From the NCBI GenBank assembly GCA_965223235.1, contig CBDCVV010000021.1, positions 186,001 through 250,000 on the forward strand: a stretch of DNA of 64,000 nt, read 5' to 3'. The DNA comes from UBA2589 sp965223235. GTDB taxonomy: Bacteria > Gemmatimonadota > Gemmatimonadetes > Longimicrobiales > Gaopeijiaceae. This document shows, piece after piece, positions 25,438 to 34,526 of the stretch. The notes under the pieces were generated by a model. That model saw nothing but the letters and a program-made list of their open reading frames with translations. It had not been told where the DNA came from and did no database searches. Positions within the stretch are counted from its first letter, which is position 1. Every line of letters begins with the position of its first letter. The translations under genes were made by a program, and so were the position numbers.

Positions 25438-28400
25438 TCGTCGCCCGCCAAGACCTCGGCGATCGGGAAGGTGGCATCGAGGAGACGCGTCAACTCCTGC
25501 TCCGCCTGCGACACCCCGCCATACACGGTGGACAGCTCCTTGACGATCTCGAGTTGTCGAGGATTAAACGACGTGGGAACGACCGTTAACAGTGGTATTC
25601 CGGTGTGCACTCGATCTTCTCGAAGCTCGAGAAGCCCAGCCACCCCCTGCGCGCTCGGCAGTCCCAGATCGAGCACCACAGCATCCGGCGCTTCGCGACC
25701 CACCGCAGCGAGTACGTCCTCACCTGGTGAATGGATGGTCTCGAGTCCACGAAGCGCGATGGTGGCGGCGAGATGCTCGCGCAGCTCGGGATTCCCGACC
25801 ATAAGAAGGATCCGAGGGCGCCGCTTGCGGCTTAGGTGGCGCCAGAGAACACGAAGGAGGTCCTCCCGCTCGAACGGTTTTGCGATGAAGTCGACGGCCC
25901 CCAAGAGCCGTCCACGGCCCTCTTTGGATATCACACTCGCGATGACGACGGGAATGTGCCGAAGCGTCGGATGAGACTTTACCTCACGCAAGACGTCCCA
26001 TCCACTCATACCAGGCATCAAGAGATCGAGCGTGATGAGATCCGGCCGTTCGCGTTCCGCTAGCGCGAGTGCTTCTTCACCGGTCCCTGCGGCGAGCACC
26101 CTACACCCGAAGTCTTTGAGATAGTGCGTGATCAGGACGCGAGCGCTCGCCTCGTCGTCCACGACCAGCACTTTGAAGTCGGACCAAGGTCCGCTGCCCG
26201 CTTCCTCGGAAGCAGCCGGCGGAGAGTCGGCCTTCGAGGGATCGTCAGGAGAAGGGTCAGTGGGCTGAGCGGGAGCCACTTCCTTCACCTCGGTATCACT
26301 CACAGCGGGCGGCGCAACGTCTCCAGATTCGACGTGATTGGGAGCGCCGGTTCGAGCGCCGACATCGAGGGGCGATGGTGCGGCGTCGGCGGAACTCAAC
26401 GCTACCTCCGGAACGGGGTCCGGCACCTTGATTGCGATAGCCTCCTCCGGGTCATTCCGGAGGGTGGGGGTCGCCCGCTCACCCATCACGATTCTGAACG
26501 TCGACCCCTCTCCCATGACCGACTCGACGAGAAGGTCGTACCCCATGAGGAGGCAAATGGAGCGCGAGAGGGCCAACCCCAGCCCCGTTCCACCGTATTT
26601 GCGAGATGTCCCGACCTCGGCTTGCTTGAAGGCCTCGAAGATCGCACCCAAGCGATCCTCCGGAATACCGATTCCCGTGTCCTCCACGGCGATCGCCACC
26701 GGAGTCACACCGTCTGCAGACATCTCGAGGCGGACCGTAACCGACCCCGCCTCTGTGAACTTCAGAGCATTCCCAACGAGGTTGATAATGACCTGTTTGA
26801 GCTTGGCAGAATCAGTCTCGACGAGCTCGACACGCTCCGGCACATCGGCCACCAAGGCGACAGCCCCATCCTTCGCCTTGGCCTGACCCTCCAGCTGCTG
26901 CACGGTCTCGACGCAGAGCTCCGCAAGGTCGACCTCCTCGATAATGAGCTCCATGCGGCCGGCCTCGACCTTGGCGAGATCGAGCACCTCGTTGATGAGC
27001 GCGAGGAGGTGCTTCCCGTTCGAAAGAACGCGCTTTAGGAAACCCAGATCCTTTTCGGTGAGTCGGTCATCCTTGTTCTTGAGTAGGATGTTGGTGAAAC
27101 CGATCACAGAGTTCAGGGGCGTCCTCAGCTCGTGACTCATGTTTGCTAAGAAGTCGCTCTTCGCCTTGTTGGCGGCTTCCGCCTCGTCTTTGGCAACCCG
27201 AATCGCTTCTTCCGAGAGTACCCGCTGCGTGACGTCCTTTCCGAAGAAGACCGCACCCGAGACCCCCTCGAGTGAGTGAATGGGGTTGGCGAATACCTCG
27301 AAGTGCCGAAGCTGCCCGTCTACGTAATCCGAACGAGCGGCGACGCTTCGCTCTCCACGTAGGGTTTTTGCATAGAGATCCTGGTACCACTCGACATCGT
27401 CGGGCTCGGTGAAGAGCTCGTGAGGTTGCTGACCGACTCGAGGCTCGCGGCCGATCCTCGCCTCGAGCGCGAGCTTGAACGCCGAGTTGAGCGTGATCAT
27501 CCGGTGCTGCCGATCGACCGACCAGATCGAGTCGCCTGTGTTCTCTACAAGAGCCTCGAGATTGCGCTGCGACGCATCCAATCTCCGCTCGGCCAATCGC
27601 TGCTCCGTCACGTCGCGGAGAATGCTCTGAGTTGCAACGACCCGGCCGCGAATCGTCTGCGCCTGAGTGCTCCCCGAGAGAACGACGATCCGACCGTCCG
27701 CCGCGACGTACTCGGTATTGAATCGCCGGGGTTCTCCCCCGTTTGCGATCCTCTTCAACTCGGCGTCGAGCGCTCCGCGGTGACCCTTGTCGACGATGTC
27801 GAAGAGTTTGAGCCGCTCGAGTTCTGCGTCGGTGTAGCCCAACACGCGCTTCCACGAGCTGTTTACGTACAGGAAGCGCCCCTCCGAATTCACGCTCTGG
27901 ATCAGGTCGTTCGCGTTATCCAAGAAGCGCTGGAGCCGCTCGCTGCTCTCCTTAACGGCCTGCTCCGTTTGCGTCCTGGACTCGACCTCCCGAGCCAAGG
28001 CGTCGTTCGTCTTCGTCAACGCCTCGAGTACTTCCGCTTCCCGGATGAACGTCGTGTAGACGCTGGATAGAAGACCCGTAAGAATCGCCCCGTAGCTCGC
28101 GACCTTGAGGAGGTGAGCCGCGTCGAAGAGGGCGCTCCAACGGTGCGGCGCGAACGCCATATACGCCCCGTGGAGCACAACCGCCATGAGAAGGGAGACC
28201 AGAATCCAGTGCTCGAGGAGGTCCCGCCTCCACGTTCCCTTCCGATAGAAGCCGATGAAGGTGAGGAGAAAGACGACGGCGGGCACGAACTCGAGAGGTC
28301 GGGGGATCCACCAGTCCGGAGACCCCACCGGCTGCAGCGGGATTACGTTGAAGAAGACGACATACGTGACAGTCACACCGATCGCTGTCAGATACGTCGA

Positions 28401-28979
28401 AGTCTCCTGAAACCACTCCGCACTCCCCTGCTTCATCTCCTGGCTCCAGGCGACGAAACTTGCCAGCAGGAAGAACGAGAGGAACGACCTACTTGCCATC
28501 CACCCCCACGAATCAAACGCGGAGGGGTCAATCCGAGGGTCTTCGGTGATTCGCCGCAGGAGGATGTCCGGCGCACTCCCGATGGCGTGGTTCAAGTCCA
28601 GTATTGCGGCGCCCAAGAAGCCGCACCCGACGAGGAGAAAGGTCACCTGCTTCCGACTGTAATACCGGACTAAGGCGAGGGAGCCGATGATGAACGCTAG
28701 GACCGTGGCCACGGACTCCATCACGGAGTGGGCTGTGGATCCGTCGCGAAGTCGGTCCTCGAGAGGCTCGAGGGGTGGCGCCGAGGCGGGAAGGCGACCC
28801 AGCACGACCGCCCCCAGAAGCAGAACCACGACGATGATCGCGTAGTACAGCGCGTGTTCAGAGCCCTCGTCGGGATTCCTTCGTTGACTCTCGGTCAGAC
28901 TACTCGATAGAGAAACAACCTCGTTCGGGGATGCTTCGACCGACCGAGGGCGCGGAGCTAGGTCGTCGGGTGGAGGCAC
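25434..28979 (-). CDS. Hybrid sensor histidine kinase with membrane sensor, two PAS, two receiver domains
   Basis: A 1181-residue signalling protein. Residues about 40-320 contain seven or eight membrane helices in a MASE-like sensor block. PAS domains follow at about 345-470 and 475-605. The HisKA phosphoacceptor is in MSHELRTPLN near 635. The ATPase has NLVGNALKFT, EDTGIGIP and GGTGLGLALS. After a Pro/Asp-rich linker, receiver 1 (VVDDE, LDLLMPGMSG, AKPF) is complete. Receiver 2 lacks the N-terminal acidic pair (LLMVGNPE) and a clear switch lysine, so it is probably degenerate. It overlaps the receiver gene upstream by 22 bases. Confidence 0.92.
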   Translation of the reverse strand: MPPPDDLAPRPRSVEASPNEVVSLSSSLTESQRRNPDEGSEHALYYAIIVVVLLLGAVVLGRLPASAPPLEPLEDRLRDGSTAHSVMESVATVLAFIIGSLALVRYYSRKQVTFLLVGCGFLGAAILDLNHAIGSAPDILLRRITEDPRIDPSAFDSWGWMASRSFLSFFLLASFVAWSQEMKQGSAEWFQETSTYLTAIGVTVTYVVFFNVIPLQPVGSPDWWIPRPLEFVPAVVFLLTFIGFYRKGTWRRDLLEHWILVSLLMAVVLHGAYMAFAPHRWSALFDAAHLLKVASYGAILTGLLSSVYTTFIREAEVLEALTKTNDALAREVESRTQTEQAVKESSERLQRFLDNANDLIQSVNSEGRFLYVNSSWKRVLGYTDAELERLKLFDIVDKGHRGALDAELKRIANGGEPRRFNTEYVAADGRIVVLSGSTQAQTIRGRVVATQSILRDVTEQRLAERRLDASQRNLEALVENTGDSIWSVDRQHRMITLNSAFKLALEARIGREPRVGQQPHELFTEPDDVEWYQDLYAKTLRGERSVAARSDYVDGQLRHFEVFANPIHSLEGVSGAVFFGKDVTQRVLSEEAIRVAKDEAEAANKAKSDFLANMSHELRTPLNSVIGFTNILLKNKDDRLTEKDLGFLKRVLSNGKHLLALINEVLDLAKVEAGRMELIIEEVDLAELCVETVQQLEGQAKAKDGAVALVADVPERVELVETDSAKLKQVIINLVGNALKFTEAGSVTVRLEMSADGVTPVAIAVEDTGIGIPEDRLGAIFEAFKQAEVGTSRKYGGTGLGLALSRSICLLMGYDLLVESVMGEGSTFRIVMGERATPTLRNDPEEAIAIKVPDPVPEVALSSADAAPSPLDVGARTGAPNHVESGDVAPPAVSDTEVKEVAPAQPTDPSPDDPSKADSPPAASEEAGSGPWSDFKVLVVDDEASARVLITHYLKDFGCRVLAAGTGEEALALAERERPDLITLDLLMPGMSGWDVLREVKSHPTLRHIPVVIASVISKEGRGRLLGAVDFIAKPFEREDLLRVLWRHLSRKRRPRILLMVGNPELREHLAATIALRGLETIHSPGEDVLAAVGREAPDAVVLDLGLPSAQGVAGLLELREDRVHTGIPLLTVVPTSFNPRQLEIVKELSTVYGGVSQAEQELTRLLDATFPIAEVLAGDE

Positions 28980-29332
28980 CGCTCGATCGCGTCGATGAGC
29001 ACGTCCTCATCGATAATCGGTTTCGTGACGTACTCGTCGAAGCCTTGGGAGATGAACTTCTCACGGTCGCCCGCCATGGCATGTGCGGTCAGGGCGATCA
29101 CCGGTACATCTCTGAGGTCCTCTCGGGTCTTGAGCCACGCCAAGACCTCGGTCCCATCCATCTCGGGCAACGAGATGTCGAGGAGAATCACCTCCGGTAC
29201 GTTGTCCGGGAGCCCCTCAACGGCGGCTACACCCGTCTCATACTCGGATAGCTCGTACCGATCCTCTAGTAAGGCTTGCACCAACATCCGGTTGTCCGGG
29301 TTGTCTTCTACGACAGCAACTCTATGGCTCAT
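28958..29332 (-). CDS. Single-domain response regulator (receiver)
   Basis: A 124-residue stand-alone receiver. It has the acidic pocket VVEDN (Glu9, Asp10), the phosphoacceptor Asp52 in LLDISLPEMDG, the conserved Thr/Ala switch in ALTAHAMAG and Lys in YVTKPI. It has no output domain, so it should act as a relay or diffusible partner. It overlaps the HPt gene by 11 bases and the hybrid kinase by 22, forming a compact phosphorelay cassette. Confidence 0.93.
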   Translation of the reverse strand: MSHRVAVVEDNPDNRMLVQALLEDRYELSEYETGVAAVEGLPDNVPEVILLDISLPEMDGTEVLAWLKTREDLRDVPVIALTAHAMAGDREKFISQGFDEYVTKPIIDEDVLIDAIERCLHPTT

Positions 29333-29690
29333 CAGCCGGCATTTCCTTTTCGATAACCTGCAGTTCGTTCATCGCGGCGTCATACGCCGCTTCGAGATCG
29401 GGCAACTCGGAACGCATCGTATCGACGTCGCGCTCGAGGGCAGCCGATTCGATCTGTGTGGTGAGCGACCGGAGTTCTTCCGCCCCGATATTCGCGGCAC
29501 TCGACTTGAGTGAGTGCGCGCCACGCTCGACCTCGTCCGGATCGGAGTTCGCAACCCCGCTTCGAATCTGATTCATGCGAACGCCCGAGTTCTTGAGAAA
29601 GAGCCGTACCATCTGACCGGCAAGCTTATCCCCACCCCATTCCTTGAGGCGCTCGAGCGCTTGGGTGTCAATCACCTGGGTTTCGTTCAT
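29322..29690 (-). CDS. Histidine phosphotransfer (HPt) protein
   Basis: A four-helix phosphotransfer domain of about 122 residues. The phosphorylatable His lies in AHSLKSSAANIGA, the standard HPt motif. It should shuttle phosphate between a receiver of the hybrid kinase and the single-domain regulator encoded next. The ATG at 29688-29690 fits the domain boundary; an ATG at 29765 would add 25 residues that include DWWDYTARS and no domain. It begins the cassette and follows rpe on the same strand. Confidence 0.88.
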   Translation of the reverse strand: MNETQVIDTQALERLKEWGGDKLAGQMVRLFLKNSGVRMNQIRSGVANSDPDEVERGAHSLKSSAANIGAEELRSLTTQIESAALERDVDTMRSELPDLEAAYDAAMNELQVIEKEMPADEP

Positions 29691-29793
29691 GTCGGACCCA
29701 TTCAGAGAGGCGACCACGCTGCGTGCAGTGTAATCCCACCAATCTTGAAAGGCCATGATTTTCAAGGGCCGACGGCCGGCCCTTCGGCACGCC

Positions 29794-30453
29794 TCAGCCC
29801 GACAGAGATCCTCGGATCGCCCGAACGCCCGCCTGGGGGCCAGCAGGGTGTCTGTAGACGGCTGACCCGGCGACGAGGACCGAGGCTCCCGCAGCTGCGA
29901 TCTCTGCTGCGTTCATGGGACCTACGCCACCGTCGACTTCGAGTTCCGCATCGGAGTCTACGGCCTCGAGCATCGCTTTGGCTTTGGCCACACGAGACGT
30001 GCTGGATGGGATGAAGGACTGACCTCCAAATCCCGGATTCACGGACATAATCACGAGTAGATCCACGTCACACAGCACGTCTTCGACAAACGAGAGTGGT
30101 GTCCCCGGATTTACGGCTAGCCCCGGACGAGCGCCCAGCTCGCGGATCTGCTGAATCGTCCGGTGCACGTGGCCGCACGCCTCGACGTGTACGGTCACGA
30201 GATCGGCGCCAGCATCCACGAACGCCCCCACATAGCGATCAGGATTCTCGATCATGAGATGGACGTCGAGGGGGAGCTCAGTGGCCCGGCGGGCGCCCTC
30301 CACCACCACCGGCCCAATCGTGATATTGGGGACGAAGTGCCCGTCCATGACGTCCACATGGATCCAATCGGCGCCGCCCTCCTCGACCGCCTGGATTTGC
30401 TCGGCGAGCCGGCCGAAGTCGGCCGACAGGATCGAGGGCGCGATCTTCGTCAC
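29794..30453 (-). CDS. rpe: Ribulose-phosphate 3-epimerase
   Basis: Interconverts ribulose-5-phosphate and xylulose-5-phosphate in the pentose phosphate pathway. The 219-residue TIM barrel has PSILSADFGRL at the start, the metal-site strand HVDVMDGHFVPNITIGP, MSVNPGFGGQSF and EVDGGVGPMNA, all family signatures. The ATG overlaps the stop of rpiA (ATGA), so the two isomerising enzymes are made together. Confidence 0.96.
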   Translation of the reverse strand: MTKIAPSILSADFGRLAEQIQAVEEGGADWIHVDVMDGHFVPNITIGPVVVEGARRATELPLDVHLMIENPDRYVGAFVDAGADLVTVHVEACGHVHRTIQQIRELGARPGLAVNPGTPLSFVEDVLCDVDLLVIMSVNPGFGGQSFIPSSTSRVAKAKAMLEAVDSDAELEVDGGVGPMNAAEIAAAGASVLVAGSAVYRHPAGPQAGVRAIRGSLSG

Positions 30454-31160
30454 GGTGCCAGGGCCGCCTCACCCCGCCGAAGCACCTCCACTCCAGCTGC
30501 ACCCGCCACGAAGGCGGTGTCTGCCATGCCCAAGAAGAGCCCCGTATCGACCACCCCGGCCCGATACTGGATCGTGCGCTCGACCGCCGCAGGGTCCGCA
30601 ATTCCGTCCGGGTACGTGCAGTCGAGGAAGACGTTGCCGTTGTCACTCCGCACGGCCTCCCCGCTCTCGCCCATGCGCAGCTGTACCGTCGCTCCTGTCC
30701 CCTCGAGAAACGCCGCCTGCGCGTCGAGCGCCCAGTCGACGACCTCTACCGGGAGTGGAGCCTTCTCTCCGAGCGTCGAGACGAGCTTGGAGGAGTCCGA
30801 GATGATCACGAGTCTGCGTGACGCCTGGGCCACCATCTTTTCTCGGAGCAACGCCCCGCCCAGTCCCTTGATCAGGTCCAACTCAGGTGAAATCTCGTCC
30901 GCCCCGTCGATCGTGACGTCCAACCTGGCCGTCGCACCCAACTCGACCAGTGGAATGCCGAGCGCGCGGGCTTGGCGCTCGGTGCGCAGCGATGTAGGCA
31001 CCCCTGCGACGTTGCTCAGTGCTCCCCGGCTCAACGCGTCGCCGAGTAGATCCACCAGAAAGCGGACCGTGCTCCCCGTACCGAGGCCTACCGTCATCCC
31101 CGACGATACCTCGTCGAGAGCCGCAGCAGCGGCGGCGCGCTTTAGATCGTCTTGAGTCAC
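30450..31160 (-). CDS. rpiA: Ribose-5-phosphate isomerase A
   Basis: Interconverts ribose-5-phosphate and ribulose-5-phosphate. The 236-residue protein has the phosphate loop GLGTGSTVRFLVD near residue 25, the catalytic DGADEI segment and KGLGGALLREKMVA (Lys and Glu of the active site), matching RpiA. It ends in the start codon of rpe and lies 53 bases downstream of argH. Confidence 0.96.
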   Translation of the reverse strand: MTQDDLKRAAAAAALDEVSSGMTVGLGTGSTVRFLVDLLGDALSRGALSNVAGVPTSLRTERQARALGIPLVELGATARLDVTIDGADEISPELDLIKGLGGALLREKMVAQASRRLVIISDSSKLVSTLGEKAPLPVEVVDWALDAQAAFLEGTGATVQLRMGESGEAVRSDNGNVFLDCTYPDGIADPAAVERTIQYRAGVVDTGLFLGMADTAFVAGAAGVEVLRRGEAALAP

Positions 31161-31213
31161 GACCGGAATCTAGAGACGGGGCACCCACGATTCCAGCCGG
31201 CGCGAGCGGTCTC

Positions 31214-32644
31214 TCACCCGACCCTGGCTCCAGACCGATCCCGAGCCAGGGCGATGCGTCCCCGGGCATCCGAGATCTGAGCGTCGACCGACGTCAGGGC
31301 CGTTCCGCCGAGCGTGGCCCGAGCATCAGCCGATGCAGTCCAATCGAAAACCTCGAAGACCGACGCATCGAAGGCCGGATGCTCCTCTTGGAAGTCCTCG
31401 AGAGAAAGCTCGGACAGCGGCGTTCCTGCGACCTCCGACCGGCGCACCAGGCGCCCAACCACTTCGTGCGTCGTCCGGAAGGGGACGCCTCGTCGCACGA
31501 GCCAGTCGGCGATGTCGGTGGCCAAGAGTTGGGCGTCGAGAGCTGCCTGCATGCGGGCGGGAACGAAGCGGGCGCTCCGGAGGGCACCGGCCAACGCCGG
31601 GAGCGTCAGCAGAAGGGTATCGACGCTGTCGAAGAGCGGCTCTTTATCTTCCTGGAGATCCCGGTTGTAGCTGGTTGGTAGTCCCTTCAAGAGGGTAAGT
31701 AGGGACATGAGATTCCCGACCAATCTGCCGGACTTCCCGCGAGCCAGTTCGGCGACATCCGGGTTCCGCTTCTGCGGCATCAGTGACGACCCGGTGCTGA
31801 AGCCGTCGGAAAGCCGAACGAAGCCGAATTCCAGGCTCGAAAAAAGGACCAAATCCTCGGCCAGCCGGGAGATGTGCACCCCCAACATCGCGCCGGCGTA
31901 CAGAAGGTCCGCAATCCAATCCCGGTCGGAGACCGAGTCCATCGAGTTCTCACTGACCCGATCGAAGTCGAGCGTCGCGCGCAACCTCTCCCGGTCAACC
32001 GGAAAGGGGCAGCCAGCTATCGCACCCGACCCGAGAGGGAGGACCGACGCCGCAGACCTGGCTCGCTCGACGCGCTCGATGTCTCGCAGGAGTGGGAAGA
32101 CGTGACTCAGCGCCCAGTGTGCGGCCCGTACCGGCTGAGCCTGTTGGAGGTGGGTGTACCCAGGCATCACGATCTCGCGCCCGCTCTCCGCTAGCGCCAC
32201 GAGGCTCTCGGCTACGTCTGCGATCCCGGCGCTCACGTCGGCGCACGCCGCCATCCCGTAGAGGCGCACTCCCGTCGACGACTGGTCGTTCCTCGACCGC
32301 CCGGTGTGCAACTTCCCGGCGGTGTCACCGATCTCTTCTACGAGGAGCCGTTCAACTAAGGAGTGGATGTCTTCATCGGGAACGTCCCCAATTCCTTCGC
32401 GCTCGAGTCGCTCCCCGACCGCTTCCAGGCCGCGCTTGAGCTCGGCAGCCTCGTCCTCGGTGACGACACCCGCCAGAGCGATCGCGTCGGCCCAAGCGAT
32501 GGAGCCGCGGACGTCCTCTCGCCAGAGCCGGCGGTCCACGCCGAGGCTGAGGTTCATGGGCACCATCGCAGGCGCCATTCCCTCCGCGAACCGACCTCCC
32601 CACAGAGGCGACGCGGAGTCCCCTCCTTCCTCGTGCTCGGTCAG
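31214..32644 (-). CDS. argH: Argininosuccinate lyase
   Basis: Splits argininosuccinate into arginine and fumarate, the last step of arginine synthesis. The fumarase/aspartase superfamily signature GSSLMPQKRNPD is present, along with LWGGRF at the N-terminus, HTGRSRNDQ and PGYTHLQQAQP. No ATG, GTG or TTG lies in frame between the argG stop and LWGGRF. The codon CTG at 32642-32644 overlaps the argG TGA as CTGA, giving a 476-residue protein that starts close to the family start. An ATG downstream would delete the LWGGRF segment. CTG initiation is therefore inferred. Confidence 0.93.
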   Translation of the reverse strand: MTEHEEGGDSASPLWGGRFAEGMAPAMVPMNLSLGVDRRLWREDVRGSIAWADAIALAGVVTEDEAAELKRGLEAVGERLEREGIGDVPDEDIHSLVERLLVEEIGDTAGKLHTGRSRNDQSSTGVRLYGMAACADVSAGIADVAESLVALAESGREIVMPGYTHLQQAQPVRAAHWALSHVFPLLRDIERVERARSAASVLPLGSGAIAGCPFPVDRERLRATLDFDRVSENSMDSVSDRDWIADLLYAGAMLGVHISRLAEDLVLFSSLEFGFVRLSDGFSTGSSLMPQKRNPDVAELARGKSGRLVGNLMSLLTLLKGLPTSYNRDLQEDKEPLFDSVDTLLLTLPALAGALRSARFVPARMQAALDAQLLATDIADWLVRRGVPFRTTHEVVGRLVRRSEVAGTPLSELSLEDFQEEHPAFDASVFEVFDWTASADARATLGGTALTSVDAQISDARGRIALARDRSGARVG

Positions 32645-33888
32645 ACTGCCCCCGCCTTGGCCACCTCGGCGAGCAGACGTGAAACCTCCGGGTTCGTCGT
32701 GTTCTCCATCGCCGCGGCCGCGCGGATCGGGAGACCGAACAAACGAATGAAGCCCGCCGCGTCCGCGTGATCGTAGGTGACGGCGTGCCCGAAGCTCGCG
32801 AGGTCTTCCCGGTAGAGCGACGCCGGGCTCTGACGAGCCACGACCCGAGCCGAGCCCTTGTACAGCTTCACCGTCACGGACCCTGTCACATTCTTGGACA
32901 GGATCTCCGACATGGCCTGAAGCGCCTCGCGCTCGGGCGTCCACCAACGTCCCTCATAGAGCATGTCCGCCCAGCGAGCCGCCATCTCGTCCTTGAGCGC
33001 CTCCGACCGGCGATCGATCGTAATCGATTCCAAGTCCTTCAGCGCCGCGTAGAGGATCGTCCCTCCAGGAGTCTCGTAGACGCCCCGCGACTTCATCCCA
33101 ACCAGTCGATTCTCGACCAGGTCGGCCCGACCGACCCCGTGTCGAGAGCCGATCTCGTTGAGGGTGCTGAGGAGCTCGACAGGGCCCATCGATTCACCGT
33201 TGACCGTAACAGGCACGCCAGCGTCGAAGCCGATCTCGATCCGCTCTGGAGTATCCGGCGCGAGCTCGGGGGCGAGGGTCCACAGGTACATTGCCTCTTC
33301 GGGCTCGTAGCCGGGATCCTCGAGCGGGCCACCCTCGTGTGAGATGTGCCAAAGGTTCTCATCGCGAGAGTAGAGTTTCGACTCATCGACACCGTCGAGC
33401 GGAATGCCACGAGCCCGCGCGTAAGCGAGGCACTCCTCACGTGACTGCATCTCCCACTCGCGCCACGGGGCGATCACATCGAAGTCGGGTCCCAACGCCG
33501 CATAGGAGAGCTCGAAGCGGACCTGGTCGTTCCCCTTCCCTGTGCATCCATGCGCCAGCGCATCGGCACCTACGGCCTGAGCTACCTCGACTTGCCGCCG
33601 ACCGAGGAGGGGCCGCGCCATCGCAGTTCCTAGCAGATACTTGCGTCCGTATACCGCACCGATCTTGAGTGTGGGGAATACGAAATCCTCGACGAACTCC
33701 TTGCGGAGATCCTCCCCGAAGAACGCGCTCGCGCCGGTCCTAAAGGCCTTCTCTTCCAGGCCTTCCAACCCACCCGGCTGACCGACGTCACCGGCCATGC
33801 ACACGACATCGGCCGAATACTTCTCTTTCAGCCATGGCACGATCACCGAAGTGTCGAGCCCGCCGGAGTATCCAAGAACCACCTTCAT
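32641..33888 (-). CDS. argG: Argininosuccinate synthase
   Basis: ATP-dependent condensation of citrulline and aspartate. The 415-residue protein begins MKVVLGYSGGLDTSVI with the PP-loop SGGLDTS. It also has CTGKGNDQVRFE, GRADLVENRLVGMKSRGVYETPGG in part (GVGRADLVE and GMKSRGVYETPGG) and a normal C-terminus. The ATG at 33886-33888 is chosen; the longer upstream frame reads through the leader. Its TGA overlaps the probable argH start. It sits downstream of argR with a 185-bp leader containing a possible operator. Confidence 0.96.
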   Translation of the reverse strand: MKVVLGYSGGLDTSVIVPWLKEKYSADVVCMAGDVGQPGGLEGLEEKAFRTGASAFFGEDLRKEFVEDFVFPTLKIGAVYGRKYLLGTAMARPLLGRRQVEVAQAVGADALAHGCTGKGNDQVRFELSYAALGPDFDVIAPWREWEMQSREECLAYARARGIPLDGVDESKLYSRDENLWHISHEGGPLEDPGYEPEEAMYLWTLAPELAPDTPERIEIGFDAGVPVTVNGESMGPVELLSTLNEIGSRHGVGRADLVENRLVGMKSRGVYETPGGTILYAALKDLESITIDRRSEALKDEMAARWADMLYEGRWWTPEREALQAMSEILSKNVTGSVTVKLYKGSARVVARQSPASLYREDLASFGHAVTYDHADAAGFIRLFGLPIRAAAAMENTTNPEVSRLLAEVAKAGAV

Positions 33889-33907
33889 GAGCACCACCCC
33901 TCCACCA

Positions 33908-33933
33908 GGGCCTTTACTGTGCAAAAGAGGCCC
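33908..33933 (-). promoter_or_regulatory. Hairpin in the argG leader
   Basis: GGGCCT (33908-33913) and AGGCCC (33928-33933) form a six-base stem that can be extended by T-A pairs, with an A/T-rich loop, about 20-45 bases upstream of the argG start. It may be a leader structure affecting argG expression. No U-tract follows directly, so it is not a clear terminator. Confidence 0.3.
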
Positions 33934-34040
33934 GGGGGTCGAAGAGGCCGACGACTTCCCGCCAAAGCGCCGGAGGGCCGAACGCCCCGTACTCTCGCCC
34001 CCCGGTCCCCTAAAATGCGTGTACCGGTTGTGACGTGAGT

Positions 34041-34072
34041 ATAAAAATGCATTGATGATGCATGATGTCAAC
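34041..34072 (-). promoter_or_regulatory. Candidate argG promoter with ArgR-type operator
   Basis: On the minus strand TTGACA (34066-34071) is followed by two ATGCAT blocks (34058-34063 and 34047-34052) and then TATACT near 34038-34043. The two blocks are 11 bases apart, about one helical turn, and read as TGCAT-N5-ATGCA, resembling an ARG box (TGAAT-N4-ATTCA in E. coli). The local A/T richness stands out. The TTGACA to TATACT spacing is too long for an ideal sigma-70 promoter, so the exact promoter is unsure. The site lies between argR and argG. Confidence 0.4.
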
Positions 34073-34073
34073 C

Positions 34074-34526
34074 CTACCGACGGCTCGCCATGTCTTCCAG
34101 GCGCGCTTTCACCAACGAGAGAGTGCCAGGATCCCGCAAGATGAGTAGGATCGTGTCGTCGCCTGCTAGCGTCCCGAGTACCTCAGGCCACTCTTCCCAA
34201 TCGATGGCGGCGGCGACCGTTTGGGCTCCCCCCTTCATCGTCCGGACCACGAGAAGGTGATCGACCCCTTCGGCGCTGTGGAAGAGTGCGGGCATCAAGG
34301 ACTCCAACGAGGGAGTGCTGTCCCACTCTTCCGAAGACGAGTAGTAGCCGACTCCGTCCGCTCCGGGCGACTTGACGAGACGAAGCTCACGAATATCCCG
34401 GGAAAGCGTGGCTTGGGTCACATCGGTCCCACGCTCACGCAGCAGCTCGCGGAGCCGCTCTTGGCTCGTGACCCTCGATGTCGACACGAGGTCGAGGATG
34501 TCGCGGTGTCGATCGCGCTTACTCAC
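34074..34526 (-). CDS. argR: Arginine repressor ArgR
   Basis: Arginine-responsive hexameric DNA-binding regulator. The 150-residue protein has the winged-helix N-domain with VTSQERLRELL and VTQATLSRDIRELRLVK. Its C-terminal oligomerisation and arginine-binding domain has GTLAGDDTILLILRD, the GDDT motif that contacts arginine. It precedes argG and argH, its expected targets, and overlaps the thioredoxin gene upstream by 8 bases. Confidence 0.95.
   Translation of the reverse strand: MSKRDRHRDILDLVSTSRVTSQERLRELLRERGTDVTQATLSRDIRELRLVKSPGADGVGYYSSSEEWDSTPSLESLMPALFHSAEGVDHLLVVRTMKGGAQTVAAAIDWEEWPEVLGTLAGDDTILLILRDPGTLSLVKARLEDMASRR

Noticed and set aside
32645..32947. Upstream extension of argH into argG
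   Set aside because: The extra 100 residues are Gly/Arg-rich, lie antiphase to argG coding sequence and are absent from the argininosuccinate lyase family.
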